From Shewanella electrica (GTDB lineage Bacteria; Pseudomonadota; Gammaproteobacteria; Enterobacterales; Shewanellaceae), in NCBI RefSeq assembly GCF_022321485.1, contig NZ_JAKOGG010000005.1, positions 186,001 to 250,000 of the forward strand: 64,000 nucleotides of DNA. The letters are read 5' to 3'. Below the pieces are notes generated by a model. That model ran no database searches. It had not been told where the DNA came from and saw only the letters and a program-made list of their open reading frames with translations. Positions 35,840 through 44,773 of the stretch are shown here, in pieces (position 1 is the stretch's first letter; each line of letters begins with the position of its first letter). Position numbers and translations under genes: made by a program.

Positions 35840-37609
35840 TTAGTAGGTACGTTTCTTAGGTGGAAACGCTTCACGTGATTTCGGTGCCATGTTAACGGCA
35901 CGGCGATCCATTGACTCAGAGTTAGGATCAAACAAGCTGTGGCACAGCCAGTTTTCGTCATCACGTTCAGGATAGTCTTCACGACTATGTGCACCACGAC
36001 TTTCGGTACGGAAATTGGCCGCATATGCTGACGCAATTGCAGTTGCCATGAGGTTGTCCAACTCTAGGCATTCAATACGTTGAGTGTTGAACTCTTTAGA
36101 GTTATCAGACAGCTTAGCATTAGCTAAACGGGCACGAATGGCTTTCAGTTCTTCCAAGCCTTCTGCCATAGCTTCACCGCTACGGAATACCGAGAAGTGC
36201 AGTTGCATACACATCTGCATATCTTTACGGATCTGTACTGGGTCTTCACCTTCTTTGGTGTTTTCCCAACGGTTGAGGCGTTCTAGCGACTTAGCAATCT
36301 CGGCTTCAGAGGCTGGTTTTGGCGTTGACATCTGTTCCAGCGCGGCACCTAAATGCTGACCCGCTGCACGGCCGAATACCACCAAGTCGAGCAGTGAGTT
36401 ACCGCCCAAACGGTTAGCACCGTGTACCGATACACAAGCAATCTCACCTACCGCGAACAAACCAACTACGTCAGTTTCAGTACCGTCAGCGTCTTTATGA
36501 ATCACCTGACCAGTTACGCGAGTTGGCAAACCACCCATCATATAGTGGCAGGTTGGGATCACTGGGATTGGACCATCGGCTGGATCAATGTGCGCGAAAG
36601 TACGTGACAGTTCACATACACCCGGCAGACGTGCTTCTAGGGTTTCTTTACCTAAGTGATCCAGTTTCAGCTTGATGTGTGGCGGTAAGCCACCATCAGT
36701 GCAACCGCGACCTTCACGGATCTCAGTCATCATTGAACGTGCTACCACGTCACGTGATGCCAAATCTTTCGCGTTTGGCGCATAACGCTCCATGAAGCGT
36801 TCGCCATCTTTGTTCAGCAGGTAACCGCCTTCACCGCGGCAACCTTCAGTAACCAGTACACCAGCACCCGCAATACCGGTTGGGTGGAACTGCCACATTT
36901 CCATGTCTTGCAGTTGCACGCCAGCGCGTGATGCCATGCCAACGCCGTCGCCGGTGTTGATGTGTGCGTTGGTGGTAGAAGCGAAGATACGACCGGCACC
37001 GCCAGTAGCGAGCACAGTTGCTTTAGCTTTGAAATAAACGATGTCACCGGTTTCAATTTCCAGTGCGGTACAGCCCACAATGGCGCCGTCTTCGTTTTTC
37101 ACTAAATCCAGTGCATACCACTCAGAGAACACTTGGGTTTTGTTTTTAACGTTCTGTTGGTAGAGACAGTGCAACAGTGCGTGACCGGTACGGTCTGCCG
37201 CAGCAGCGGTACGAGCAGCTTGCTCTCCGCCAAAGTTTTTTGACTGACCACCAAAAGGACGTTGATAAATTTTACCGTCATCGAAACGTGAGAATGGCAA
37301 TCCCATGTGCTCAAGTTCGATAATGGCTTCAGGGCCCGTTTGACACATATATTCGATGGCGTCTTGGTCACCGATGAAGTCAGAACCTTTTACGGTGTCA
37401 TACATGTGGTATTCCCAGTTGTCTTCATGGGCATTGCCCAGCGCAACAGTGATACCACCTTGGGCAGACACAGTATGAGAACGGGTCGGAAATACTTTAG
37501 ACAGAAGCGCACAGCTTTTGCCTTCCTTAGATATTTGCAGTGCAGCGCGCATACCGGCGCCACCAGCGCCAATCACTACTGCATCAAACTCTCTTACCTG
37601 AATATCCAC
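35840..37609 (-). CDS. sdhA: Succinate dehydrogenase flavoprotein subunit SdhA
   Basis: Oxidises succinate to fumarate with covalent FAD. 589 aa starting [25 protein letters not shown] (Rossmann GAGGAG). The FAD-attachment histidine is in [19 protein letters not shown] near residue 45. The active-site region [14 protein letters not shown] is near residue 355, and [24 protein letters not shown] near 395 is a family signature. Its ATG directly follows the sdhD stop codon, with no gap. Confidence 0.98.
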   Translation of the reverse strand: MDIQVREFDAVVIGAGGAGMRAALQISKEGKSCALLSKVFPTRSHTVSAQGGITVALGNAHEDNWEYHMYDTVKGSDFIGDQDAIEYMCQTGPEAIIELEHMGLPFSRFDDGKIYQRPFGGQSKNFGGEQAARTAAAADRTGHALLHCLYQQNVKNKTQVFSEWYALDLVKNEDGAIVGCTALEIETGDIVYFKAKATVLATGGAGRIFASTTNAHINTGDGVGMASRAGVQLQDMEMWQFHPTGIAGAGVLVTEGCRGEGGYLLNKDGERFMERYAPNAKDLASRDVVARSMMTEIREGRGCTDGGLPPHIKLKLDHLGKETLEARLPGVCELSRTFAHIDPADGPIPVIPTCHYMMGGLPTRVTGQVIHKDADGTETDVVGLFAVGEIACVSVHGANRLGGNSLLDLVVFGRAAGQHLGAALEQMSTPKPASEAEIAKSLERLNRWENTKEGEDPVQIRKDMQMCMQLHFSVFRSGEAMAEGLEELKAIRARLANAKLSDNSKEFNTQRIECLELDNLMATAIASAYAANFRTESRGAHSREDYPERDDENWLCHSLFDPNSESMDRRAVNMAPKSREAFPPKKRTY

Positions 37610-37957
37610 TTATACCCCCCACACGATCAAAATGCCGCTCGCCAGATATGCAAAGGCGGTCACGACAAACACAAACTGAAGCACACCACGCAGTGACACA
37701 CACTTGACGTAGTCAGTCAGTACCTGCCAAATACCAATCCAAGCGTGGATCAGCAGCGCAATCAGCGCCAGCAAGGTAAACACTTTCATTGGCAGTGCGG
37801 CAAAAAGGCCGTGCCAAGCTTCATAAGTGAGGGGAGTACTGAATGCGGCGAACGCCACGAGGAATACTGTATAACAGGCTAAAACGACTGCACTGGCGCG
37901 CAGCATAATAAAATCATGTACACCGCTTCGGCCAAACGATGCTGCATTAGTTACCAT
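37610..37957 (-). CDS. sdhD: Succinate dehydrogenase membrane anchor SdhD
   Basis: Small cytochrome b556 anchor subunit, 115 aa from MVTNAASFGRSGVHDFIMLRASA, with three membrane helices (AVVLACYTVFLVAFAAF, FTLLALIALLIHAWIGIWQVLTDYV, and FVFVVTAFAYLASGILIVWGV). The histidine and aspartate of HAWIGIWQVLTDY are the heme and quinone-site residues of the family. The ATG at 37957 overlaps the sdhC end by seven bases; a TTG six bases earlier is possible. Confidence 0.93.
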   Translation of the reverse strand: MVTNAASFGRSGVHDFIMLRASAVVLACYTVFLVAFAAFSTPLTYEAWHGLFAALPMKVFTLLALIALLIHAWIGIWQVLTDYVKCVSLRGVLQFVFVVTAFAYLASGILIVWGV

Positions 37958-38346
37958 ACCCAAACCCCCGCCAGAATCGAAAAGATGATGGCAAGTACAA
38001 ACACTGCCTTGGCTGACGCTTTACCTGACGCCAACTCTTCCCAACGACCGGTATCCATTACTAGGTGACGTAAGCCGCCCAATAAGTGATAACCTAACGC
38101 GGTGAGAATTCCCCATACGACAAACTTCAATAGGAAGCTATCTAACAGCGATTGAACATACTGAAAACTTTCTGGCGACTTGAGGGATGCGTTCAGCAAC
38201 CACAAAAGCACGCCAACGGCAAACAGCATAATGACACCGGATACCCGGTGGAGAATGGACACGATTGCAGTCGCAGGAAAGCGAATCGTCTGCAAGTCTA
38301 GATGGACAGGTCTTTGCTTTTTCACGTTCTGCTCACTCAGCTCCAT
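37951..38346 (-). CDS. sdhC: Succinate dehydrogenase cytochrome b556 subunit SdhC
   Basis: 131 aa starting MELSEQNVKKQRPVHLDLQTIRFPATAIVSILHRVSGVIM, with the SILHRVSG signature (quinone site) and the heme histidine in GYHLLGGLRHLVMD near residue 85. Three membrane helices. First gene of an eight-gene operon sdhCDAB-sucABCD. A perfect CRP-type palindrome lies 41 bases upstream of the ATG. Confidence 0.95.
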   Translation of the reverse strand: MELSEQNVKKQRPVHLDLQTIRFPATAIVSILHRVSGVIMLFAVGVLLWLLNASLKSPESFQYVQSLLDSFLLKFVVWGILTALGYHLLGGLRHLVMDTGRWEELASGKASAKAVFVLAIIFSILAGVWVW

Positions 38347-38387
38347 TGAGCATTATTGTTGTGCGAACCGTATTTTGGAATACGGCT

Positions 38388-38403
38388 TGTGACTTTAGTC
38401 ACA
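38388..38403. promoter_or_regulatory. Perfect CRP-type palindrome upstream of sdhC
   Basis: TGTGACTTTAGTCACA matches TGTGA-N6-TCACA exactly. It is very close to the sdhC start, so it may overlap the promoter or lie just downstream of the transcription start. Binding is inferred. Confidence 0.75.
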
Positions 38404-38676
38404 TTTTATTTTTGGCAATCGGACTAGATGTTGCAATCAGGTAACTGATTGACTGACTTAGTAATTCATCAGCAGATCACAGGCAATTTTGACCACCTGA
38501 ATGCAGCCCTTTTGAACCCGAGCAAGTATACGCGCCGCAAAAGTCAAATACAAACATCACATTATGAGAAATTTATTTTTATTGGAAACTTTTGAACGTA
38601 AGTATAAGTAGATACAGGGAAATTGGTCAGACCTATACCATTGTCTAACAAGTTCAAACGGGTATTTAAATTGAAA
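38404..38676. other. sdhC-gltA divergent promoter region
   Basis: No gene. AT-rich region that must hold the promoters of both TCA operons. Several TTGAAC and TTCAAAC half-sites are scattered here, but none forms a clean dyad that I would name. Confidence 0.5.
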
Positions 38677-38692
38677 TGTGATCTAGATTACT
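38677..38692. promoter_or_regulatory. CRP-like site upstream of gltA
   Basis: TGTGATCTAGATTACT has a perfect left half and two mismatches in the right half, preceded by AAA as in the ideal CRP site. It lies 64-79 bases before the gltA ATG, the usual place for activation. Confidence 0.6.
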
Positions 38693-38755
38693 TGTAAAGT
38701 AAGGCGTTTTTGTTATGCCGCACTCACAAATAAAATCAAGTAAGGAGAACGGGTT

Positions 38756-40042
38756 ATGGCTGAAAAAATAGCCAAATTGGAACTTCCAGGAAATGACTCG
38801 ATCGAGCTGCCAGTTAAACAAGGAACCGCTGGTTACGATGTAATTGATATCAGCAAACTTGGCAGCAAAGGGTACTTTACCTTCGACCCAGGTTTTCTTG
38901 CCACCGCATCATGTGAATCGGCCATCACCTATATTGATGGCGACAAAGGTATTCTGCTTCACCGTGGATATCCGATTGATCAACTTGCAGTAGATTCTAG
39001 CTATCTCGATCTTTGTTATCTGCTGCTGTACGGCGAGCTGCCTTCTAAAGCGCAATACGACAAATTCGTTAGCACAGTACGCAACCACACCATGGTGCAT
39101 CAACAAGTCGAATTTTTCTTCCGTGGCTTCCGTCGCGACGCGCACCCAATGGCAATGCTATGTGGTGTAACTGGCGCCCTTGCCTCTTTCTACCAAGATT
39201 CGTTAGATGTTGCCGATCCAAAGCACCGTGAAATCGCAGCGTTCCGCTTAGTGTCTAAAATGCCAACACTGGCAGCAATGTGTTACAAGTATTCTGTTGG
39301 TCAGCCATTCCAATATCCACGCAACGACTTGAACTACGCTGGTAACTTCCTGTCGATGATGTTTGGTGTACCATGTGAACCATACGTGGTAAACCCAATC
39401 ATCGAACGCGCGATGGAGCGTATCTTTATTCTACACGCTGACCATGAGCAAAACGCTTCGACTTCTACTGTGCGTTTGGCGGGTTCATCTGGCGCTAACC
39501 CATTTGCCTGTATCGCTGCGGGTATTGCTTCGCTGTGGGGACCAGCTCACGGTGGTGCTAACGAAGCCTGCTTGAAGATGTTGGAAGAGATTGGTTCGGT
39601 TGACCGTATCCCTGAATACATCGAAAAAGCCAAAGACAAGAACGATCCATTCCGTCTGATGGGCTTTGGTCACCGCGTGTATAAGAACTTTGACCCACGT
39701 GCCAAAGTGATGCGCGAAACTTGCCATGAAGTATTGAGCGAGCTGAAAGTGGATGACCCATTGTTAGATGTAGCGATGGAACTGGAACGCATTGCACTGG
39801 AAGATGAATACTTCATCTCTAAGAAACTGTATCCAAACGTCGATTTCTACTCAGGCATCATCATGAAAGCCATCGGCATTCCAACCAGTATGTTCACCGT
39901 GATCTTCGCGCTGTCACGTACTGTCGGCTGGATTGCGCATTGGAAAGAGATGCTGGATCAACCAGGCCACAAAATTAGCCGTCCACGTCAGCTTTATACT
40001 GGCGAAGCGGAACGCAATTTTGTCAAACTACAAGATCGTTAA
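38756..40042 (+). CDS. gltA: Citrate synthase GltA
   Basis: Condenses oxaloacetate and acetyl-CoA at the entry to the TCA cycle. 428 aa, the hexameric NADH-sensitive type by length. Catalytic residues lie in [18 protein letters not shown] (His near 265) and [19 protein letters not shown] (His near 306), with Asp in the [13 protein letters not shown] stretch near 362. A ribosome site AAGGAG precedes the ATG. Divergent from sdhCDAB and followed by a terminator. Confidence 0.97.
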   Translation: MAEKIAKLELPGNDSIELPVKQGTAGYDVIDISKLGSKGYFTFDPGFLATASCESAITYIDGDKGILLHRGYPIDQLAVDSSYLDLCYLLLYGELPSKAQYDKFVSTVRNHTMVHQQVEFFFRGFRRDAHPMAMLCGVTGALASFYQDSLDVADPKHREIAAFRLVSKMPTLAAMCYKYSVGQPFQYPRNDLNYAGNFLSMMFGVPCEPYVVNPIIERAMERIFILHADHEQNASTSTVRLAGSSGANPFACIAAGIASLWGPAHGGANEACLKMLEEIGSVDRIPEYIEKAKDKNDPFRLMGFGHRVYKNFDPRAKVMRETCHEVLSELKVDDPLLDVAMELERIALEDEYFISKKLYPNVDFYSGIIMKAIGIPTSMFTVIFALSRTVGWIAHWKEMLDQPGHKISRPRQLYTGEAERNFVKLQDR

Positions 40043-40059
40043 TCGAGGTTACTCGAACT

Positions 40060-40087
40060 CTAAAGGCGCCGCTGGCGCCTTTTTTAT
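40060..40087 (+). terminator. Rho-independent terminator of gltA
   Basis: AAGGCGCC/GGCGCCTT stem with the loop GCT and a run of Ts, about 20 bases after the stop. Confidence 0.92.
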
Positions 40088-40302
40088 TGCCTGTACAACC
40101 CGCACGCCGCATTTAACCATCAGTTCGCCCGCCGAGAGTGATGCTGCGTATTTGTTTCAACACACTGTAACCCCCCCATTCTCACAGCCGCCAATTAACG
40201 CCAGCAACTTTATACGCCACAAAGACTAGACTTACTAAAATTTAACCAATAAGTCGCAAAATAGTAAAAAACACTAACAACTATAAAAGTTCACTATTAT
40301 GA
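40088..40302. other. Upstream region of the RND operon
   Basis: No gene recognised. AT-rich in its second half. The regulatory sites described next lie at its right end. Confidence 0.4.
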
Positions 40303-40321
40303 AGTGGTGAATAACACCACT
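40303..40321. promoter_or_regulatory. Dyad upstream of the RND efflux operon
   Basis: AGTGGTGAATAACACCACT is a perfect 7-bp inverted repeat with a five-base centre, about 50 bases upstream of the sigma-54-like promoter. It could be an activator or repressor site; no regulator gene is adjacent. Confidence 0.5.
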
Positions 40322-40371
40322 CAACAAACAAAAAAATAAAGCAACCAACTGAATTTAATGAAATTTTAAAA

Positions 40372-40389
40372 TTGGCATCGCATTTGCTT
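40372..40389 (+). promoter_or_regulatory. Sigma-54-like -24/-12 promoter upstream of the RND operon
   Basis: TTGGCATCGCATTTGCTT fits TGGCAN-N5-TTGCW with the required ten bases between GG and GC. It would start transcription near 40399, about 24 bases before the ATG. Seen as a motif; use by RpoN is inferred. Confidence 0.5.
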
Positions 40390-40422
40390 TAAGCGGTTAA
40401 CGAGTTTAAAAGGGACTATCTC

Positions 40423-41487
40423 ATGAAACGCTACACCGCAATATTAAAACCACTTACTAGCGCCATGTTACTCACTGCCATGTTAACGGCCTGTAGCCAA
40501 CCGCAATTAGCCAAACAGGATGAAGTGTTTGCGATTCCCGTGGAGACCACCCACGTCGCTCAAGGTCATATCTCATCGTTCTACAACACCACGGCAACGC
40601 TAGAAGCCCCAGAAGAAGCTGGCGTATCCACCCGCATTGCTGGCGTCATCCAAACTATTTATGTGGAAGAAGGCGACCATGTTGAAAAAGGCCAACTGCT
40701 CGCCAAAATCGACGCCCGTCGACAACAGTTTGAGCTGGAACGCTCTATCGCCGAGGTGAACATCATCGAACAGGAACTGAATCGCCTCAATAAAATGAGC
40801 AACCGTGAGTTTGTCAGTGCCGATAGCTTGGCGAAACTCGAATACAACTTACAAGCGGCACGCGCGCAACGCGATCTCGCCCAGTTACAAGTGACCGAAA
40901 GCGAAATCCGCTCGCCTATCACTGGGGTGATTGCCACTCGTCACGTTAAACAAGGCAACATGGCCAAAGAGTTTGACCAACTGTTTTATGTGGTCAGCCA
41001 AGATGAGCTGTATGGCATTGTGCATCTACCAGAGCAACAACTCAGCAGCTTGCGTCTCGGACAAGAAGCGCTGGTAAAAACCGATAAACGTAGCGATGTA
41101 TTTGCCGCTACCGTATTGCGTATCAGCCCTGTCATCGACAGTGCCAGTGGTACTTTCAAGGTGACCTTAACAATTCCTAACAAAGCGCAGCGTTTAAAAG
41201 CTGGCATGTACACCAACGTGCAGCTGAAATACGACACGCATACCGATGTGGCCGTGGTGCCATTTAACGCCATTGTTAACCAAGACGATGTGCAAACCTT
41301 ATATGTGGTTGAGGAAGGCAAAGCGCTGCGTAAAGAGGTGGCTCTCGGCTATCGCGAAAACAACCGTGTCGAAGTGATCTCTGGCATCAAGGTAGGTGAG
41401 CAGATTGTGGTGCGCGGCCAACACAATCTGAAAGACCAATCGGTAGTGGAAGTGCTCAGTCCGTTAAATCTGACCGCTGCCAAATAA
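40423..41487 (+). CDS. RND efflux periplasmic adaptor (membrane fusion) lipoprotein
   Basis: 354 aa. Lipoprotein signal with lipobox LTAC, cysteine 24. The family layout follows: a lipoyl-like half (GVIQTIYVEEGDHVEKGQLLAKID near 75), a coiled-coil hairpin rich in E, L and N (about 90-140), the second lipoyl half (SEIRSPITGVIATRHVKQGNMAKEF), and a beta-barrel. It would bridge the two inner-membrane permeases encoded next to an outer-membrane channel not encoded here. A gap of 19 bases to the next gene suggests an operon. Confidence 0.92.
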   Translation: MKRYTAILKPLTSAMLLTAMLTACSQPQLAKQDEVFAIPVETTHVAQGHISSFYNTTATLEAPEEAGVSTRIAGVIQTIYVEEGDHVEKGQLLAKIDARRQQFELERSIAEVNIIEQELNRLNKMSNREFVSADSLAKLEYNLQAARAQRDLAQLQVTESEIRSPITGVIATRHVKQGNMAKEFDQLFYVVSQDELYGIVHLPEQQLSSLRLGQEALVKTDKRSDVFAATVLRISPVIDSASGTFKVTLTIPNKAQRLKAGMYTNVQLKYDTHTDVAVVPFNAIVNQDDVQTLYVVEEGKALRKEVALGYRENNRVEVISGIKVGEQIVVRGQHNLKDQSVVEVLSPLNLTAAK

Positions 41488-41506
41488 CTGCTAAGGAATA
41501 GCTCAC

Positions 41507-44500
41507 ATGTCATTGATTAACGTATCGGTGCGCCGTCCCGTCACCGTGTGGATGTTTATGCTCGCAATCATGCTATTTGGCATGGTGGGCTTTGCCAGAC
41601 TCGCGGTGACCTTGCTGCCCGATCTCAGCTATCCAACTTTAACGATTCGCACCCAATACGATGGCGCCGCACCAGCAGAAGTGGAGCAACTGGTCAGCAA
41701 ACCGATTGAAGAAGCGGTCGGCATTGTCAAAGGCTTGCGCAAACTCAGCTCGGTCTCACGCTCTGGTATGTCAGACGTGGTAATGGAATTTGAATGGGGC
41801 ACGCAGATGGACATGGCGGGCCTCGAAGTGCGCGAGAAACTGGATACCATCGAACTGCCGCTCGATATTGATAAACCGCTGCTACTGCGGTTTAACCCTA
41901 ATTTAGACCCCATCATGCGCCTCGCTTTACCCGCCAAATCAGCGGGTGAAGATGAGTTAAAGCAACTGCGTACCTACGCCGAAGAGGAACTCAAGCGCGA
42001 ATTAGAATCGCTGCCCGGTGTGGCATCGGTCAGGCTATCCGGTGGTTTAGAGCAAGAAGTACACATTCTGATGAACCAGCAAAAACTGGCGCAGCTTAAT
42101 ATCTCATCCGATGATATTCGCCGTCGCATTGCGGCTGAAAACATCAACTTATCGGCTGGTAAAGTGGTACAAAGCGGCCGTGAATATTTAGTGCGTACCG
42201 TTAACCAGTTTCAGTCACTGGCTGAAGTGGCCGATATCATCATCTATAAAGATGGCAACACCTTGGTACGTTTGGGTGACATTGCCACGGTGACCGACGG
42301 CTTTAAAGAGCGCAGCGATATCACCCGCATCAACGGCAAAGAATCCATCGAACTGGCGATCTACAAAGAAGGCGATGCCAATACTGTCGCCGTAGCCGAG
42401 CAAGTGCGTAACCGACTAGCCAAAATGAACGCCGATGCCAACAGCGACCGCCATCTGCAACCGCAAGTCATTTACGACCAATCGGAGTTCATTCAAAGCG
42501 CAGTGAGTGAAGTCACCTCCTCCGCCTTGATTGGTAGCATCTTAGCCATGCTGGTGATCTACCTGTTCCTCCGCGATATTATCCCGACGCTGATCATCTC
42601 TATCTCGATTCCGTTTTCGGTTATCGCCACCTTTAACATGATGTATTTTGCTGGCATTAGCCTCAACATCATGTCGCTCGGCGGTATTGCCCTCGCCGTC
42701 GGCTTATTGGTGGATAACGCCATTGTGGTGCTCGAAAACATCGACCGCTGCAAAAGCGAAGGCATGAACCGCGTCGATGCCGCGATTAAAGGCACCAGTG
42801 AAGTGGCGGGCGCGATCACTGCCTCCACCCTAACCACCCTTGCGGTGTTTGTGCCGCTGATCTTTGTCGATGGCATTGCGGGCGCACTGTTCGCCGACCA
42901 AGCATTAACCGTTACCTTCGCACTGCTGGCGTCGTTAATTGTGGCGATGACCTCGATTCCGATGTTGGCGTCACGCCAAGGCTTTCAAGGCCAAGCAGAG
43001 GTTGAAATGCCAGCTACGATGACTCCGCCAACAACTCGTTGGGGCAAGCTGCGTTATTACAGCGCGAAAATATTCGGCTGGCCGTTCTACTTACTGTTTA
43101 AATTGCTACCGCAGTTGCTGACCACGCTCATCGTCAGCTTAACCCGCATCATCGCATGGCTGGCCTCATGGGTGATGAAACCACTCACCAGCGGTTTCAA
43201 CTTAGCGTATCGCGCAGTAGCAGCGTTGTACCGTCCACTACTCGAAGGCGCACTGCAACGCCAAGGGCTAACGCTTGCCATCGCTATTGTATTTACCGCC
43301 TCAGCCGGATTACTGCTCTCGCGTTTAGGCACTGGCCTGATCCCACCGATGAACCAAGGCGAATTTTACGTGGAAGTGCTGCTGCCACCGGGGACTGAAG
43401 TGTCACAAACCGATGCCATATTGCAGCAACTCGCCAGTGATATTGCGGAAAACAGTGCAGTAAAACATGCCTACACTCAGGCTGGCAGTGGCGGCTTGAT
43501 GACGTCCGACACCAATCGTGGCGGCGAAAACTGGGGCCGTTTGCAAGTGGTGTTGGCCGACCCGCAGGCGTTCGATAGCGTCGCGCAGCAATTGCGCGAC
43601 AAAGCCCGCACCATTCCCGAACTGGAAGCCAAAGTGAAGTTTCCTGAACTATTCACGTTCAAAACGCCATTGGAGATTGAACTCAGTGGCTATGAGCTGG
43701 ATCTGCTAAAACAGAGTGCCGACCGCTTAGTGGATGTGCTAAGTGCCGATCCGCTGTACACCGACGTCAACACCTCACTAAAAGACGGCCAACCGGAGAT
43801 CAGCATTCGCTTTGATCATGCGCGTATTGCCGCTTTAGGCCTAGATGCGCCAACCATTGCCAACAGTATTGCGCAACGCGTTGGCGGCACAGTGGCCAGC
43901 AAATACACCCTGCGCGAACGTAAGATTGATATTCTGGTACGCAGTGAAGAGAGCGAACGCAGCAGCATTACCGATATCGATTCGATGCTGATCAATCCCA
44001 ATAGCGCCCACCCGATCTCATTGGCAGCGGTCGCCGAAGTGAAATTGACCATTGGTCCATCCGCCATTAACCGCATCAGCCAACAACGGGTTGCCATTGT
44101 CTCGGCTGATATCACCGGCGGCGACTTAGATGCGGCGGTGGTCAAAGCGCAACAGCTCGTGGCGCAGATGGGTTTACCTAGCTCAATCCATGCGCAATTT
44201 GGCGGGCAAAATGAAGAGATGCAAAGCTCATTTGACTCACTAAAAATCGCCTTGGTGTTGGCGGTATTTCTGGTGTATTTGGTGATGGCGAGCCAGTTTG
44301 AGTCGCTACTGCATCCGTTGCTGATTTTGATGGCGGTGCCAATTGCGGTGTCTGGCAGTATTTATGGTTTGTACCTCACTGGCAGCCAGCTATCGGTGAT
44401 TGTGTTTATCGGCCTGATCATGCTGGCGGGGATTGTGGTCAACAACGCCATCGTGTTGGTGGACCGCATTAACCAACAACGCGCCAACGGCATGGAAAAA

Positions 44501-44773
44501 CTGCAAGCAATTAAAGAAGCGGGTGCCTCACGCCTGCGGCCGATTTTAATGACCACCTTAACCACCAATCTTGGTTTGTTGCCGATGGCCTTAGGTTTAG
44601 GCGATGGTGCCGAGGTGCGCGCGCCAATGGCGATTACCGTGATATTTGGCTTGTCGCTATCGACCTTACTGACCTTAGTGGTGATCCCGGTGCTTTACGC
44701 CCTGTTCGATAAAAAGCAGTTCGCGCCAGCGCCACAACAACATAGCAACGCAGCGGTGGAGGCAAACGTATGA
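41507..44773 (+). CDS. RND efflux permease (first of two)
   Basis: 1088 aa, slightly longer than the usual ~1030, because of an insert of about 50 residues near 500-560 before the TM7-like segment. It begins MSLINVSVRRPVTVWMFMLAIMLFGMVGFARL, the first membrane helix of the HAE/RND family. The proton-relay helix reads GLLVDNAIVVLENIDRC near residue 405, with D-N rather than the D-D of AcrB. TASTLTTLAVFVPLIFVDG and the second-half helix GLIMLAGIVVNNAIVLVDRIN are family motifs. Likely substrates are unknown. It overlaps the next gene by four bases. Confidence 0.92.
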   Translation: MSLINVSVRRPVTVWMFMLAIMLFGMVGFARLAVTLLPDLSYPTLTIRTQYDGAAPAEVEQLVSKPIEEAVGIVKGLRKLSSVSRSGMSDVVMEFEWGTQMDMAGLEVREKLDTIELPLDIDKPLLLRFNPNLDPIMRLALPAKSAGEDELKQLRTYAEEELKRELESLPGVASVRLSGGLEQEVHILMNQQKLAQLNISSDDIRRRIAAENINLSAGKVVQSGREYLVRTVNQFQSLAEVADIIIYKDGNTLVRLGDIATVTDGFKERSDITRINGKESIELAIYKEGDANTVAVAEQVRNRLAKMNADANSDRHLQPQVIYDQSEFIQSAVSEVTSSALIGSILAMLVIYLFLRDIIPTLIISISIPFSVIATFNMMYFAGISLNIMSLGGIALAVGLLVDNAIVVLENIDRCKSEGMNRVDAAIKGTSEVAGAITASTLTTLAVFVPLIFVDGIAGALFADQALTVTFALLASLIVAMTSIPMLASRQGFQGQAEVEMPATMTPPTTRWGKLRYYSAKIFGWPFYLLFKLLPQLLTTLIVSLTRIIAWLASWVMKPLTSGFNLAYRAVAALYRPLLEGALQRQGLTLAIAIVFTASAGLLLSRLGTGLIPPMNQGEFYVEVLLPPGTEVSQTDAILQQLASDIAENSAVKHAYTQAGSGGLMTSDTNRGGENWGRLQVVLADPQAFDSVAQQLRDKARTIPELEAKVKFPELFTFKTPLEIELSGYELDLLKQSADRLVDVLSADPLYTDVNTSLKDGQPEISIRFDHARIAALGLDAPTIANSIAQRVGGTVASKYTLRERKIDILVRSEESERSSITDIDSMLINPNSAHPISLAAVAEVKLTIGPSAINRISQQRVAIVSADITGGDLDAAVVKAQQLVAQMGLPSSIHAQFGGQNEEMQSSFDSLKIALVLAVFLVYLVMASQFESLLHPLLILMAVPIAVSGSIYGLYLTGSQLSVIVFIGLIMLAGIVVNNAIVLVDRINQQRANGMEKLQAIKEAGASRLRPILMTTLTTNLGLLPMALGLGDGAEVRAPMAITVIFGLSLSTLLTLVVIPVLYALFDKKQFAPAPQQHSNAAVEANV

